Notes: generated from the sequence alone by a model not told the origin. 64,000 nucleotides of DNA from JANWVO01 sp964458495 (GCA_964458495.1 CAYWJB010000005.1:203302-267301), one strand, 5' to 3'. Shown: positions 51,067 to 60,338, counted from the first letter of the stretch. A program made the numbers and translations.

Positions 51067-54000
51067 TTGCTGATTCTGAAACGCGTGGAACTTCAGGGCT
51101 TCAAGTCCTTTCCGGACCGGACCGAGATGCGGTTTCCGGGCCGGGGCGTGGCCGCTATCGTGGGGCCGAACGGGTGTGGAAAGTCCAACCTGAGCGACGC
51201 CATCAGCTGGGTGCTGGGCGAGCAGTCCGCAAAGTCGTTGCGCGGCTCGCGCATGGAGGACGTGATCTTCGCCGGCACGCGCGACCGCAAGCCGCTCGGC
51301 ATGGCGCAGGTCACCATGGTGCTGGTCGACCCGACAGGCCAGGTTCAGGTGCCGGGACAGAAGCCTGCCAAGGCGCCGGAGGCAGCCGCCAAGTCCAACG
51401 GAAGCAACGGCCATAACGGCAGCCATGCCGAACCGGATGTGCAAGCGCAGACGGAAGCGCAGCCGGAGGGCGCGCCCGCGGCGGTGACGCTCGAGCCGGC
51501 CGCGGCGCTTCCCGAGAAGGCCCGGGAGATCACCGTCACCCGCCGCCTGTTCCGCTCCGGCGAGAGCGAGTATCTGATCAACGGGCGGATCGCGCGCCTG
51601 CGCGACATCCAGGAACTGTTCATGGGCACGGGGCTCGGGCCCGAGTCCTACGCCATCATCGAGCAGGGCCGCATCGGCCAGATCCTCTCCTCCAAGCCGC
51701 TGGACCGCCGCGCCGTCATTGAAGAGGCCTGCGGCATCTCGAAGTTCAAGAACAAGCGCCGCCTTGCCGAGGCCAAGCTCGAGGGCGCCAAGCAGAACCT
51801 GACCCGCGTGTTCGACATCCTGGAGGAAGTCTCGCGGCAGGTGAATTCGCTGAAGCGCCAGGCCGGCAAGGCACGCCGTTACGAGGAGCTGAAGGCCGAG
51901 CTGGACGCACAGCTCCGCATCGCTCTGGCCGGGCGCTACCTCGTGCTGGAAAGCGAAGCCGCCCGCATCGCCGCGGAACTGGAGGCGGCTCACGCCGCCC
52001 ACGCCGGGCTTCAGGCGCGCGTGGACGAGGAAGACCGCGCCATCTCGGCCGCGCGGGAAGAGTTCTACCGCCTCGAGGCGGCGCTGACCGAGGCGCGCAA
52101 GCGCGTGTCGGAATCGCAACTGGAAGCCGAGCGCATCCAGGGACAGATCGCCTCGCAGGCGCGCGAGATCTCCGGCATCGAGCAGTGGCTGGCGCAGGGC
52201 GAGGCCGAGACCGATCAGCTGGCCGCGCGCGCGGAACGCCAGCAGCAGGAGCGGGGCCATCTGGCCGCGCAACTGGCCGAACTGGAGGCGTCCACTGCGG
52301 ACGCGCGGGCGCGGCTGTCGGCGGCGCAGCAGAAACGCGACGCGCTGCAGGCGCAGCTCGGGCAGAAGGAGCGCGCGCTGGAAGAGATGCGGCGCCGCGT
52401 GGTATCGCTTCTGGGCGAGGCCGCGTCATTGCGGAACCAGCTGGCGCAGATCGAAACCTTCCTCTCCGCCATCGAGCGCGACCGCGCCCGCGTGCGCAAG
52501 GACGCCGAAGCCGCCGAGGGCGACCTCGGCCGCATTCGCGCCGCCCGCGGCGAGCTCTCGCGGCAGCTCTCCGAGCGCCAGCTCGAACTGGAATCCACCC
52601 AGGACCGGCGCGCCGGGACCGAACGCGAATTGCAGGAGAAGCGCGCCCTGGCGGCGGAGACGCGCAAACGTCTGGACGCCGTGCGCCATGAGGCCGGCTC
52701 CCTCCGCGCGCGCCGCGATTCGCTCAGCCAGATTCTCTCCCACCGCGCCTATACCACGGATTCCGTCAAGCGGCTGTTCCAGGCGGCGCAGCGCGGCGAA
52801 ACCGATGGCTTCGCGCCCGCCGGCGTGCTGGCCGATTTCATCGAGCTCGCCCACCCGGAATTTGAAAAGGCCGCGGAAGAGTTCCTCCACGAGGAGCTCG
52901 AATACGTCGTCGTGAAGTCCTGGGACGAGGCCCGCAAGGGTATCGAGCTGTTGCGCGGCGACCTCGACGGCCGCGCCACGTTCCTCGTCGAACCGAATTT
53001 GCACGGCAGCGTCCCTGCCGTGTCCTCCCCCGTCCCCGAGCCGGCCATCGGCCCCGAAACCGGGATCGTTGGCCGGCTCAGCGAGGGCATCCGCTTCACC
53101 AACGGCCTGACCAACGCGCCCGCCGCCCTGCTGCCGCGCCTCGCGCGCTGCTTCCTGGCCGAATCGCGCGAGGCCGCGCAGCGGCTGGCCGCCGTCCACC
53201 CGGACCTGTTCTTCCTGCTCTCCGACGGCGTCTGCTATCACGGGCAGGCCGTCACCGGCGGCCGCCGCACCGGCGCCGGCCCCTTGGCGCTGAAGCGCGA
53301 GCTGCGCGAGATCTCCGGGCTGCTGGAGAAGCGCCAGGCCGAACAGGCCGCCGCGCAGCAGGAGCTCGAACGGCTGGAAGCCGCCATCCATGCGCTCACC
53401 GAAACGCTTGAGCAGCTGCGCGCCCAGCAGCAGCGCCAGGAGAAAGAGGCGCTGCTGCTCGATCAGGAGATGCGCAAGCTGCACGAGGAGCAGCAGCGGG
53501 CCGAACAGCGGCTCTCGCTGGCCGGCGTCGAACTCGACCGCCTGAACCGCGACGCCGAACGCGCCGCGGCAGAGCGCGAATCGAAGGCCCGCCTGGCCGA
53601 AGAGAAGGAGCAACAAAGGACCGCGCTGGAGTCGCAGCTCGAATCGGCCCGCGCCGAACTGGAGGCGTTGAAGCAGCAGCTCGACGCTTCCGGCGAAGAG
53701 CACGCCGTGCTCCGCGTCGAACTGGCAGGCTGCGAAGAGCGCCGCCGCGGCGTCCAGCAGTCGCTCGAACGGCTCGACCGGGAGATTCAGGAAACCACGG
53801 CGCGGCGCCGCGCCCTCGCTGAAGAGATGGAGCGCCTGGCGCTGAAGCGGAACCAGCTGCTCGAACTGAACCTGGCGCTGGAGGACCGCGCCACGCAGAT
53901 CGCCGCCGCACTGGAGCACGCGGGGCTGGAGGCTGCCACGCTGGCGGAGCAGGAGGCCGTGCAGCGCACCGTGCTGGCCGGGAGCGAAGAGCGCGTCAAG

Positions 54001-54981
54001 GCCACGCGGCTCGAACTTGCTGCCGCGCAGGAGCGCCGCTCGCAGATCGGGCTGGAGCTGGTCCGCCGCCAGTCGGATCTGAAGCATCTCGACGAGAACT
54101 GCCGGAAGGACCTCGGCATCGCCGTTGTCGAGGCGGCGGCGCAGTTCGTGCTGAAGCAGCCCGGTGCGGCTGCGGCGGAGGCGGACTCGCAGCCCGCAGC
54201 CGGACCGGATACCGAATCTGCTGCTGCCGCGCAGGACGGACCGCAGGCCGGCACGCCCGTAGAACTCGACGAGCTCGCCGTGGCCGAGGCCGAAGAGAAG
54301 GCCGCCGACCTCCGCCGCCGCATCGAGGCGCTGGGACCGGTCAACCCCGAGGCGCTCAGCGAATACCAGGAGGCGCAGCAGCGCTACGACTTCCTGAACA
54401 CGCAGCGGCAGGACCTGCTCGACTCGATCCGCGACACCGAAAGCACGATCCGCGAGATCGATACCGAGTCCCGCAAGCGCTTCACCGAGGCCTTCGCCGT
54501 CATCAACGAAAACTTCCGCTCCATGTTCCGCACGCTGTTCGGCGGCGGCATCGGCGAGATGCGGCTCACCGGCGAGGGGGACGCGCTCGACCAGGGCATC
54601 GAAATCGTGGCGCAGCCGCCCGGCAAGCGGCTCCAGAACGTGCTGCTGTTGTCGGGCGGCGAGAAGGCGCTCACCGCCATCGCGCTGCTGATGGCCATCT
54701 TCCAGTACCAGCCGAGCCCCTTCTGCGTGCTCGACGAGGTGGACGCGCCGCTCGATGAGGCCAACGTCGGCCGCCTCGCCGCCCTCCTCAAGGAGATGGC
54801 CGAGCACACGCAGTTCATCGTCATCACGCACGCCAAGAAGACCATGGAGGCCGCCGAAATGCTCTACGGCGTCACCATGCAGGAGCAGGGCGTCTCCAGG
54901 CTGGTCAGCGTCAAGCTCCAGCCGGCTGCCGCGCCCCCGCCGCAGGCGGGCGCACAGTTGCAGACCGCCGCGAGGGCCTGA
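51067..54981 (+). CDS. smc: Chromosome segregation protein SMC, with two unusual insertions
   Basis: A 1304-residue condensin ATPase; typical bacterial SMC has about 1170-1190. It starts at TTG. Walker A is AIVGPNGCGKSNLSDAISWVLGEQ near residue 31, the signature is LLLSGGEKALTAIALLMAI, and Walker B is PFCVLDEVDAPLDEANVG near 1215. The hinge region lies around residues 540-700 (GVLADFIELAHPEFEKAAEEFLHEELEYVVV). Long coiled coils flank it. Two Ala/Pro/Gln/Glu-rich inserts stand out: about residues 95-155 (KSNGSNGHNGSHAEPDVQAQ) inside the N-terminal head, and about 1030-1070 (EADSQPAAGPDTESAAAAQD) before the last coil. These are low-complexity linkers. uridine kinase starts 3 nt after the stop. 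Confidence 0.95.
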   Translation: MLILKRVELQGFKSFPDRTEMRFPGRGVAAIVGPNGCGKSNLSDAISWVLGEQSAKSLRGSRMEDVIFAGTRDRKPLGMAQVTMVLVDPTGQVQVPGQKPAKAPEAAAKSNGSNGHNGSHAEPDVQAQTEAQPEGAPAAVTLEPAAALPEKAREITVTRRLFRSGESEYLINGRIARLRDIQELFMGTGLGPESYAIIEQGRIGQILSSKPLDRRAVIEEACGISKFKNKRRLAEAKLEGAKQNLTRVFDILEEVSRQVNSLKRQAGKARRYEELKAELDAQLRIALAGRYLVLESEAARIAAELEAAHAAHAGLQARVDEEDRAISAAREEFYRLEAALTEARKRVSESQLEAERIQGQIASQAREISGIEQWLAQGEAETDQLAARAERQQQERGHLAAQLAELEASTADARARLSAAQQKRDALQAQLGQKERALEEMRRRVVSLLGEAASLRNQLAQIETFLSAIERDRARVRKDAEAAEGDLGRIRAARGELSRQLSERQLELESTQDRRAGTERELQEKRALAAETRKRLDAVRHEAGSLRARRDSLSQILSHRAYTTDSVKRLFQAAQRGETDGFAPAGVLADFIELAHPEFEKAAEEFLHEELEYVVVKSWDEARKGIELLRGDLDGRATFLVEPNLHGSVPAVSSPVPEPAIGPETGIVGRLSEGIRFTNGLTNAPAALLPRLARCFLAESREAAQRLAAVHPDLFFLLSDGVCYHGQAVTGGRRTGAGPLALKRELREISGLLEKRQAEQAAAQQELERLEAAIHALTETLEQLRAQQQRQEKEALLLDQEMRKLHEEQQRAEQRLSLAGVELDRLNRDAERAAAERESKARLAEEKEQQRTALESQLESARAELEALKQQLDASGEEHAVLRVELAGCEERRRGVQQSLERLDREIQETTARRRALAEEMERLALKRNQLLELNLALEDRATQIAAALEHAGLEAATLAEQEAVQRTVLAGSEERVKATRLELAAAQERRSQIGLELVRRQSDLKHLDENCRKDLGIAVVEAAAQFVLKQPGAAAAEADSQPAAGPDTESAAAAQDGPQAGTPVELDELAVAEAEEKAADLRRRIEALGPVNPEALSEYQEAQQRYDFLNTQRQDLLDSIRDTESTIREIDTESRKRFTEAFAVINENFRSMFRTLFGGGIGEMRLTGEGDALDQGIEIVAQPPGKRLQNVLLLSGGEKALTAIALLMAIFQYQPSPFCVLDEVDAPLDEANVGRLAALLKEMAEHTQFIVITHAKKTMEAAEMLYGVTMQEQGVSRLVSVKLQPAAAPPPQAGAQLQTAARA

Positions 54982-54984
54982 GCC

Positions 54985-55629
54985 ATGCAGCCCGCGCCCG
55001 GCGCCGCGCCGTCCCGGCTGGTCGGGATCGCCGGACCGTCCTGCGCCGGCAAGACCGAACTGGCGCGCTGGCTGGCCGCGCGGCTGGCCGCGCCGGTGCT
55101 GAACCTCGATCATTACTACATCGATCTCGCCCACCTGCCGCTGGAGGAACGCGCGAGGACCAACTTCGACGAGCCGGCGGCGGTCGACCACGAAGCGATC
55201 CTGCACGACGTCGCCGCGCTCGCCCGCGGCGAGCCGGTGGTCGCGCCGCTCTACGACTTCACTACCCACGCCCGCGCCCGCGGCGGCGAGCGGATCGTGC
55301 CTGCCGGCCTCGTGGTGGTCGAAGGGCTCTTCGCCCTTTACTGGGCCGGGTTGCGCGAACATTTTTTCGTGAAACTGTTCGTGGATGCGCCCGATGAACT
55401 CTGCCTCGCCCGCCGGCTCGGCCGCGACACCCGCGAGCGCGGCCGCACGCCGCAAAGCGTGCTCGAGCAGTTCGAGGCCACGGTGAAGCCCGGCGCGGAC
55501 CGTTTCATCCGGCCCACGCGCGCTTACGCCGACCTCGTCCTTTCGGGCGAGGAAGAGCTGGAGATCCGCGGCCCGCGCGCGCTGGAGCTGATCCGCGCCC
55601 GGCTGGCCGCCGCTGCGGAGGGACGCTGA
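54985..55629 (+). CDS. udk: Uridine kinase-type P-loop kinase
   Basis: A 214-residue kinase of pyrimidine salvage. The P-loop is GIAGPSCAGKTELARWLA near residue 14, followed by NLDHYYIDLAHLP (Asp/Tyr substrate region), FDEPAAVDHEAIL, YDFTTHARA and VVVEGLFALYW, which form the Udk/phosphoribulokinase set. RRLGRDTRERGRTPQSVLEQ gives the lid arginines. It starts 3 nt after smc and overlaps the next gene as TGATG, so these three are probably one operon. The biological link to SMC is unclear. Confidence 0.88.
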   Translation: MQPAPGAAPSRLVGIAGPSCAGKTELARWLAARLAAPVLNLDHYYIDLAHLPLEERARTNFDEPAAVDHEAILHDVAALARGEPVVAPLYDFTTHARARGGERIVPAGLVVVEGLFALYWAGLREHFFVKLFVDAPDELCLARRLGRDTRERGRTPQSVLEQFEATVKPGADRFIRPTRAYADLVLSGEEELEIRGPRALELIRARLAAAAEGR

Positions 55630-56750
55630 TGCGGCGCCGTGTGGCAGTCCTCGGGGCCGGCCTGATCGGCCGCGCCATGGTCTTCGATCTGTGCCGCGAG
55701 CATGACGTCACGGTGGCCGACTTGAGCGCCGGGTCGCTGGAATTCGTCTCCCGCTGGCCGTGCCGTCCTGTCCAGACCGACGTGCTGGCGCCGGGCGAGA
55801 TGGAGCGGATCGCCGGCGATGCCGACGTCGTGCTCTCGGCCATGCCCGGCGCCGTCGGCATGCGCGTGCTCGCGCGCCTGGTCGAAATGGGCAAGGACGT
55901 GGTCGACATCTCCTTCACGGAGGAGGACCCGGCCGAGCTGAACGCCCGGGCCGCCGCGCGCGGCGCCACCGTGATCGTCGACTGCGGCGTCTGCCCCGGG
56001 CTGTCCAACATCGCCGCCGCGCACGTGGCGCGCGCGCGGTTTGCGCGCCTCCACCGCTACGTCTGCTACGTCGGCGGCCTGCCCCGCGAGCCCCGGCCGC
56101 CGTGGTTTTACAAGAATCCTTTTGCGGCGGAGAGCGTGATCGACGAATACACGCGACCGTGCCGCTTCCGCATCGGCGGCGAGCCGTGCACTTTCGAGCC
56201 GCTCTCCGGCGCCGAAACGGTCGAGTTCGCCGAAACCGGTCCCCTGACGGCGTTCCATACCGACGGCATCCGGACGCTGCTCGCCTCGCTGCCGGAGGTG
56301 CCGACGCTGGTCGAGAAGACCCTGCGCCACCCGCAGCACTACGAGTTCATCGTGCGGCTGCGCGATGCGGGCTTCTTCGCCCCCGACGTGCTGCCTGCGC
56401 TCGCTACAGTGGCGCGCCGCGCCTGGCGGTTCGAGCCGGGCGAGGCCGATCTCACCGTGATGCGGCTGCTGTTCGAAGGCGAAGCGCCCGGCGGCGCGCC
56501 TGTGCGTCTCACGATGGATCTTGTCGATCACTACGACTCCGCCAACGGGCTGCTCTCGATGGCGCGCACCACCGGGTTCACCGCCACTGCCGCCGCGCGT
56601 CTTCTGCTCGACGGCCGCTTCCGCCGTCCGGGCGTGCACCCGCCGGAAGTGCTGGGCTTCGACGAGGAGCTCTATCGCGCCATGATCGCAATGCTCGGCG
56701 AGCGCGGCGTGCGGTTCTCGGAGGCCATGGAGAGGCGCGCCGGGGCTTGA
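55629..56750 (+). CDS. Saccharopine dehydrogenase-family oxidoreductase (lysine 6-dehydrogenase-like)
   Basis: A 373-residue NAD(P) enzyme. The Rossmann fold is VAVLGAGLIGRAMVFDLCREHDVTVADLS, and the family motifs are LSAMPGAVGMRVL near residue 73, GATVIVDCGVCPGLSN near 115 and YVGGLPREPRPPWFYKNPF near 145, as in L-lysine 6-dehydrogenase/saccharopine-type proteins. The ATG shares one base with the previous stop. It could act in lysine degradation; other members reduce or oxidise various amino acids. The end is followed by an unusually good promoter for a small gene. Confidence 0.8.
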   Translation: MRRRVAVLGAGLIGRAMVFDLCREHDVTVADLSAGSLEFVSRWPCRPVQTDVLAPGEMERIAGDADVVLSAMPGAVGMRVLARLVEMGKDVVDISFTEEDPAELNARAAARGATVIVDCGVCPGLSNIAAAHVARARFARLHRYVCYVGGLPREPRPPWFYKNPFAAESVIDEYTRPCRFRIGGEPCTFEPLSGAETVEFAETGPLTAFHTDGIRTLLASLPEVPTLVEKTLRHPQHYEFIVRLRDAGFFAPDVLPALATVARRAWRFEPGEADLTVMRLLFEGEAPGGAPVRLTMDLVDHYDSANGLLSMARTTGFTATAAARLLLDGRFRRPGVHPPEVLGFDEELYRAMIAMLGERGVRFSEAMERRAGA

Positions 56751-56786
56751 TCCCGCCCACGCGGGGATCTATATTGCGGAAGGAGG
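56747..56786 (+). promoter_or_regulatory. Promoter and ribosome binding site of small membrane-protein gene
   Basis: TTGATC (56747-56752) and TATATT (56770-56775), spacer 17, followed by AGGAGG (56781-56786) six nt before the ATG at 56793. All elements are close to consensus, so the gene is probably expressed strongly and independently. Confidence 0.65.
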
Positions 56787-56792
56787 TGTCTG

Positions 56793-56954
56793 ATGAGGCA
56801 CGCGCATCTCCTCCATCCCGATCCGAGGGTGCTTGCGTGGCTCAAGCTTGCCGGCGTCGTGCTGATCACCTTGGCCGCGCTGCTGGCCCTCATCGCCATC
56901 CTGTTCTGGGCGCAGACTCCGGAAGGCCAGCCGTTTCTGATCGCCGCCCGCTGA
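56793..56954 (+). CDS. 53-residue single-span membrane protein
   Basis: MRHAHLLHPDPRVLAWLKLA is followed by a hydrophobic segment (residues about 18-40: LAGVVLITLAALLALIAILFWA) and a short polar end (QTPEGQPFLIAAR). The frame has a near-consensus promoter and an AGGAGG ribosome binding site, and ends 11 nt before the convergent oxidoreductase gene. It was too short for the usual ORF cut-off. The function is unknown; it could be a regulator or subunit of a membrane complex. Confidence 0.7.
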   Translation: MRHAHLLHPDPRVLAWLKLAGVVLITLAALLALIAILFWAQTPEGQPFLIAAR

Positions 56955-56965
56955 GCCGCCCGGGC

Positions 56966-58111
56966 TCAGAGCGCTACGCCCGTCTCCACCCAGCGCTCCT
57001 CCCGGGCGCTTCGCAACACCGCCTCGCACACCCGCTGCGTCTGCAGCGCGTTGCGGAAATCCGGCTGCACCCGCCCGCCCGTCTCGAGCCCGCGCACGAA
57101 ATCCGCCAGAGCGTTCAGGAACGTGTGCTCGTAGCCGATCACCAGTCCCGGCACCCAGTAGCGGTCCATGTAAGGGTGCTCGGAGTTGGTGACGTGGATG
57201 CGCCGCCAGCCGCGCACATGGCCAGGGACGCCCGGATACTCGAAGTAGTCGAGATACTCCATCTCCTCGAGCTGAAACCGCAGCGAGCCGTCTGCGCCGT
57301 TCAGCTCCAGCATCTTCGCCGCCTTGTGCCCGCGCGCGTAGCGCGTGGCCTCGAACAGCCCCAGCGAGCCGTTGGCGAACTCGGCGATGAAGAGGCTGGC
57401 GTCATCGATCCCCACCGGCTCCACCCGGCCGGTCGCCGTGTGCACGCGCTCCTTGACGAAAGTCTCCGTTCGCGCCACGACGCGCGTGATGGCCCCGTTG
57501 AGATACATCGCCGTGTCGATGTTGTGGGCCAGCAGGTCGCCGGTGACGCCGCTGCCTGCCGCCTGGACGTCCAGCCGCCACAGCGCCGCGCCCCCCTGCG
57601 GCACATCCGGCGAGATGGTCCAGTCCTGGAGGAAATTCGTCCGGTAGTGAAACGGGCGGCCGATGCGGCCCTCGTCGACGAGTTGTTTTGCCAGCGCGAT
57701 GGCCGGCACGCGCCGGTAGTTGTACCAGACCATGTTCGGCAAGCCCGCGCGCTCGACGGCTTCCACCATCGCCTCAGCCTCCTCCAGCGTGCGCGCCAGC
57801 GGCTTCTCGCACAGCACCATCTTGCCCGCCTGCGCCGCAGCGATGGCGATCTCCGCATGCATGTCATTGGGCGCGCAGATATCGATCAGGTCGACATCGT
57901 CCGCCTCCACCGCGCGCCGCCAGTCCGTCTCCACCCGCGCATAGCCCCAGGTGGAGGCGAACGCCCGCGCCTTCTCCTCGTTGCGCCCGCACGCCACTTG
58001 CAGCACCGGACGGCGCGGGACGGGGAAGAAGTCCGTCAGCCGCTTGTAGGCGTTTGTGTGCGCCCGGCCCATGAAGCCGTAGCCGATCATCGCGATCCGC
58101 AGGTCCTTCAT
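56966..58111 (-). CDS. Cytoplasmic Gfo/Idh/MocA-family oxidoreductase
   Basis: A 381-residue enzyme. The Rossmann motif is IAMIGYGFMGRAHTNAYKRL, the EKP motif is MVLCEKPLARTLEEAEAM near residue 95, followed by NYRRVPAIALAKQL and GVTGDLLAHNIDTAMYLNGAI near 175, with the conserved Asp/His catalytic pair. No signal peptide, unlike the Tat-type at 42460. It overlaps the isomerase upstream by ATGA. A likely role is sugar or inositol oxidation. Confidence 0.87.
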   Translation of the reverse strand: MKDLRIAMIGYGFMGRAHTNAYKRLTDFFPVPRRPVLQVACGRNEEKARAFASTWGYARVETDWRRAVEADDVDLIDICAPNDMHAEIAIAAAQAGKMVLCEKPLARTLEEAEAMVEAVERAGLPNMVWYNYRRVPAIALAKQLVDEGRIGRPFHYRTNFLQDWTISPDVPQGGAALWRLDVQAAGSGVTGDLLAHNIDTAMYLNGAITRVVARTETFVKERVHTATGRVEPVGIDDASLFIAEFANGSLGLFEATRYARGHKAAKMLELNGADGSLRFQLEEMEYLDYFEYPGVPGHVRGWRRIHVTNSEHPYMDRYWVPGLVIGYEHTFLNALADFVRGLETGGRVQPDFRNALQTQRVCEAVLRSAREERWVETGVAL

Positions 58112-59052
58112 GATGCGTACCTCGCCACCAGATCATCGGCCGCCCGCTTGCAGCTCGCCGTCGCCTCCCAGGCGTCCGGCCAGAAGCACAGGTCGATGGT
58201 CACCCAGCCATGCTTGAGCCGCGCCGCCTTGAGCAGGGCGGGGAACAGCGTGTCGAAATCGAGCACGCCGAGGCCGAAGGGCGGATGCGCCGAGGTCTCG
58301 TCATTGCCCTCTGCGTCCTTGTGGCAAGTGTTGTCGCTGTCGATCACATGAATGTGCCGGATGCGCCCGTCCAGCATCCGGATGAAGTCGGTCTGCGAGC
58401 TGAAGACCTCCTTTTCCCCCTCCTGCCTCGCACCCACGACGCCTGTCATTTGCCCGTGGCAGGTGTCGTAGAGCAGCCCGAAGTTCGGCTTGTCCACCGC
58501 GTCATGGATGCGCACGATCTCCGAGGGCTTGTTGAAGGCGAAACCCGGCTCAAACTCCCAGACGACGTCGACGCCGAATTCCGCGGCGATGTCGCAGCAC
58601 GTCTTCCACGCGGTGACGACGCGCTCCATGGCTGCCCGCGGGTCGATTTGCCGCAGGATCGTCGGCGGTTGCACCGTGTCCACGCGGACCGCCGGAATCC
58701 CCAGGTCGGCGGCGAACTCGGCGTTGCGGCGGAATTCCTGGATATATTTCGAGGGGTCGTGTGTATTGATCAGCTTCTCGCCCCATAAATTGGCCGCAAT
58801 ACCGCTGAATTCCAGCCCGATTTCCTGCATTCTTGCCCGCAAGTCCGCCCGCTGCCCTTTCTGCGGCATCGCTCCCGGCCATTGGTTGTCCGGCCCGTTC
58901 GGGTTGCCCGGGTTCGGGTGCGGCGGAAACGCCCCCAGTTCCACACCGTCGAAGCGCAGTTCCTTCAGTTTTTCGATCACCGTGTCGAACGGCACCGGGT
59001 GCGCCGCCCAGGGGCCGATCGTGTAGGCCCAGCTTCCGATCGAGATCTTCAT
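58108..59052 (-). CDS. Sugar phosphate isomerase/epimerase (xylose-isomerase-like TIM barrel)
   Basis: A 314-residue AP-endonuclease-2-type TIM barrel. It starts MKISIGSWAYTIGPWAAHPV; RFDGVELGAFPPHPNPGN gives the first Glu, VVWEFEPGFAFN the second, LLYDTCHGQ the Asp/His pair near residue 195, and IRHIHVIDSDNTCH the metal-binding His/Asp. These are the metal ligands of sugar isomerases/epimerases, and related proteins also act as 3-keto-glycoside lyases. It is coupled to the Gfo/Idh/MocA gene (ATGA overlap) and 15 nt after the cupin gene, so the three act on one sugar. Confidence 0.85.
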   Translation of the reverse strand: MKISIGSWAYTIGPWAAHPVPFDTVIEKLKELRFDGVELGAFPPHPNPGNPNGPDNQWPGAMPQKGQRADLRARMQEIGLEFSGIAANLWGEKLINTHDPSKYIQEFRRNAEFAADLGIPAVRVDTVQPPTILRQIDPRAAMERVVTAWKTCCDIAAEFGVDVVWEFEPGFAFNKPSEIVRIHDAVDKPNFGLLYDTCHGQMTGVVGARQEGEKEVFSSQTDFIRMLDGRIRHIHVIDSDNTCHKDAEGNDETSAHPPFGLGVLDFDTLFPALLKAARLKHGWVTIDLCFWPDAWEATASCKRAADDLVARYAS

Positions 59053-59067
59053 GGCTTTCCTCCGCAG

Positions 59068-60279
59068 TTAGTGGATCAGGCGTGCGGCGTCCGGGTTGCC
59101 CGGGCCGAAGTGTTTCAGCATCACCAGCGGTTCCCAGCCGCTGCGGTTCGTGATGCGCACTCCGGCTTCGGCGGCCGCGCGCGTCACGAAAAACTCGTCC
59201 CTGGTCATCTGCCCGAAGCGGATCAGTGTTGGCGTCTCCGCCTCGTGCACGCCCACCTGCCCGCAGCCCTGCGTGAGGATCATCCCGTAGGCTGCCGCAT
59301 CGCGGATCACCACGCTGCGGCCCGGCATTACGGTGAGTTCCTTGGCCGAGTACCACGGCCGCCCGTAAGTCACCCACACTTCGCGGTAGCCTTCCTCCGC
59401 CATCGCCCCCTCGTCGCGCACCGGCAGGGGGAAAACCTTGTTATGCTTGCCGAATTCCGGATCGACGTTTTTCTCCCAGTCCAGCATGGAAAGGATGTAG
59501 TCGAGGTCGTGATGGTGCTCCGGCGGCACGTCCTTGACAAGGAGGTCCCACGGCACAGCCCGGCCCTCCACCATCGACTGGAACATTCCGAACACGTCCG
59601 AGTTCACCTGCGGCTCGTAAGTGACCAGCGATCCGGGCGCGTGCAGCACGCCCGCGTCCACCTGCCAGCCCGTGCCGGGCTCGAGCTTGTAGGCGCGCGA
59701 GAGATACAGGATGCCGTTGTCGCCCTGGTTCCACCGCTCCAGGCATCGCCGCACATCGTCTTTCGTGGTGCCCGGCTCCAGCCCCATGAATGTGTAGGGA
59801 AAATGATTGCCGTGGAAATTATATTGCGGCGGAAAATAATACGCTTCGGGTTTCCCTTTTCGGCCGACTTTCGCGGCGTGCTCGTCCATCTGGTGCATAT
59901 GGTGCGGGATGGGGCCGAGATTGTCGAAGAACTTGCACAGGATATTGAAGCCGCCGTGCTCGCGCATGACGCCGGCTCCCAGCAGTTCGTCTCCCAGTTC
60001 CTCGACAGCCTCCTTGAGCAGGACACGGCTGCCCTGGATGTCGATGTAACTGAGGCCTTCGTCTTCCGGCGTTCCGGGGCCGTTGTCGGCGCGCGTCGTC
60101 GACGAAAACCATCTCTCGTCGATGCCGCCGCGGTGCGCGCCGAGCGCGTACAGATCATCGGGATGCAGCTTCAGCCGCCCGCCGGGCATCAGGAAGGACC
60201 GCGGCACCCAGCAGGGGGCCATCCGCAGGATCCCCTCGCCGGAGGCCAGGGCTTCTCGAACCAGTGCAGCGTGGGACAT
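59068..60279 (-). CDS. Cupin-fold protein, mannose-6-phosphate isomerase-like
   Basis: A 403-residue protein with two cupin-like halves. HHMHQMDEHAAKVGRKGKPE near residue 125 and FHGNHFPYTFMG carry His/Glu ligands of a cupin metal site, WQVDAGVLHAPGSLVTYEP near 200 is the second motif, and the C-terminal part has VMPGRSVVIRDAAAYGMILTQG. It resembles the class I phosphomannose isomerase-like group found in acidobacteria and planctomycetes, but the assignment is by eye. It leads the three-gene operon; TATAGT (60305-60300) and AAGGAG precede the ATG. Confidence 0.62.
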   Translation of the reverse strand: MSHAALVREALASGEGILRMAPCWVPRSFLMPGGRLKLHPDDLYALGAHRGGIDERWFSSTTRADNGPGTPEDEGLSYIDIQGSRVLLKEAVEELGDELLGAGVMREHGGFNILCKFFDNLGPIPHHMHQMDEHAAKVGRKGKPEAYYFPPQYNFHGNHFPYTFMGLEPGTTKDDVRRCLERWNQGDNGILYLSRAYKLEPGTGWQVDAGVLHAPGSLVTYEPQVNSDVFGMFQSMVEGRAVPWDLLVKDVPPEHHHDLDYILSMLDWEKNVDPEFGKHNKVFPLPVRDEGAMAEEGYREVWVTYGRPWYSAKELTVMPGRSVVIRDAAAYGMILTQGCGQVGVHEAETPTLIRFGQMTRDEFFVTRAAAEAGVRITNRSGWEPLVMLKHFGPGNPDAARLIH

Positions 60280-60338
60280 GGGATTCTCCTTGCCGCGCCA
60301 CTATATCGCACGGGAGGCCGCCGCGCCATGCGCGGGGT

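Noticed and set aside
52426..55455. 1009-codon minus-strand open frame
   Set aside because: Antisense of smc and udk; its composition simply mirrors the Leu/Glu/Arg coiled coil of SMC.
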